From Saccharospirillum mangrovi (GTDB taxonomy: Bacteria > Pseudomonadota > Gammaproteobacteria > Pseudomonadales > Natronospirillaceae): a DNA stretch of 64,000 bases. The notes beneath the pieces are model-generated. The model saw only the letters and a list, made by a program, of their open reading frames with translations, was not told the origin of the DNA and searched no databases. The stretch spans positions 618,001 to 682,000 of the forward strand of contig NZ_CP031415.1 in NCBI RefSeq assembly GCF_003367315.1. Direction: 5' to 3'. Numbering within the stretch: position 1 is the stretch's first letter; each line of letters starts with the position of its first letter. Positions 63,988 to 64,000 of this stretch are shown here, piece after piece. Made by a program: the position numbers and the translations under genes.

Positions 63988-64000
63988 AGCGAGGCTTCCA

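Overview
The window looks like a chromosome segment of a marine-type gammaproteobacterium. The reasons are the tolC / nudF-yqiB-cpdA / parE neighbourhood, the cobalamin genes, and a GC-rich xylose/xylan utilisation locus. An Oceanospirillales/Saccharospirillum-like host is my guess and cannot be proven from this sequence alone.

Layout. (1) 1-3301: GC-rich chromosome with cobC(partial)-cobS-cobT-cobU on the minus strand, then a small exported protein and a terminator. (2) 3302-34505: a 31.2-kb AT-richer Tn7-like transposon inserted exactly against the stop codon of parE. Both ends are visible: 25-bp terminal repeats matching at 20 of 25 positions, further internal copies of the same motif, and a near-perfect 5-bp target duplication (TCAGG/TCAGC). 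The transposition genes tnsA-tnsB-tnsC-tniQ(interrupted)-tnsD/tniQ lie at the parE side and read inward. The cargo contains, from the left: a HEPN-like gene, a one-TM protein, a two-gene AVAST/Avs3-like anti-phage module (a 2092-aa DUF4297-STAND protein plus a 249-aa partner), then a decayed integron. The integron has a broken intI on the minus strand and a plus-strand array of about 11 gene cassettes separated by at least ten recognisable, heterogeneous attC sites. Cassettes include a two-gene RiPP operon (precursor with repeated W-x-D/K motifs plus a radical SAM/SPASM enzyme), a complete retron (PRTase-winged-helix effector, structured ncRNA, reverse transcriptase), an AbiJ/Abi_C-like HEPN gene, a PD-(D/E)XK-like nuclease, GNAT-like proteins, a UPF0489-like protein and small unknowns. 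An IS3-family remnant and a tyrosine recombinase interrupt the array. An AbiEi-like (DUF6088) gene sits next to tnsD. (3) 34506-64000: GC-rich chromosome again: parE, cpdA, yqiB, nudF, tolC, a GST, a Kelch-type lipoprotein, an Amt-chemoreceptor fusion, xylA, a flavin-type split-barrel protein, an MFS pump with divergent TetR regulator, a ROK repressor, a CUT1 sugar ABC importer with a GH43 beta-xylosidase, xylFHG, ppx/gppA, an SMP-30 lactonase, and modC-modB running off the edge.

How it fits together. The right third is a xylan/xylose programme: oligosaccharide import and hydrolysis (CUT1 + GH43), xylose import (XylFHG), isomerisation (XylA), probable ROK repression, and an SMP-30 lactonase that may serve an oxidative branch. 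The transposon is a mobile defence and metabolite island: a Tn7-like carrier that homes to parE (inferred), carrying an integron whose integrase is dead, an architecture that parallels the class 2 integron of Tn7. Several cargo genes are decayed; three (a nuclease cassette, the AbiJ-like cassette and the first tniQ) each carry exactly one in-frame TGA and are otherwise open.
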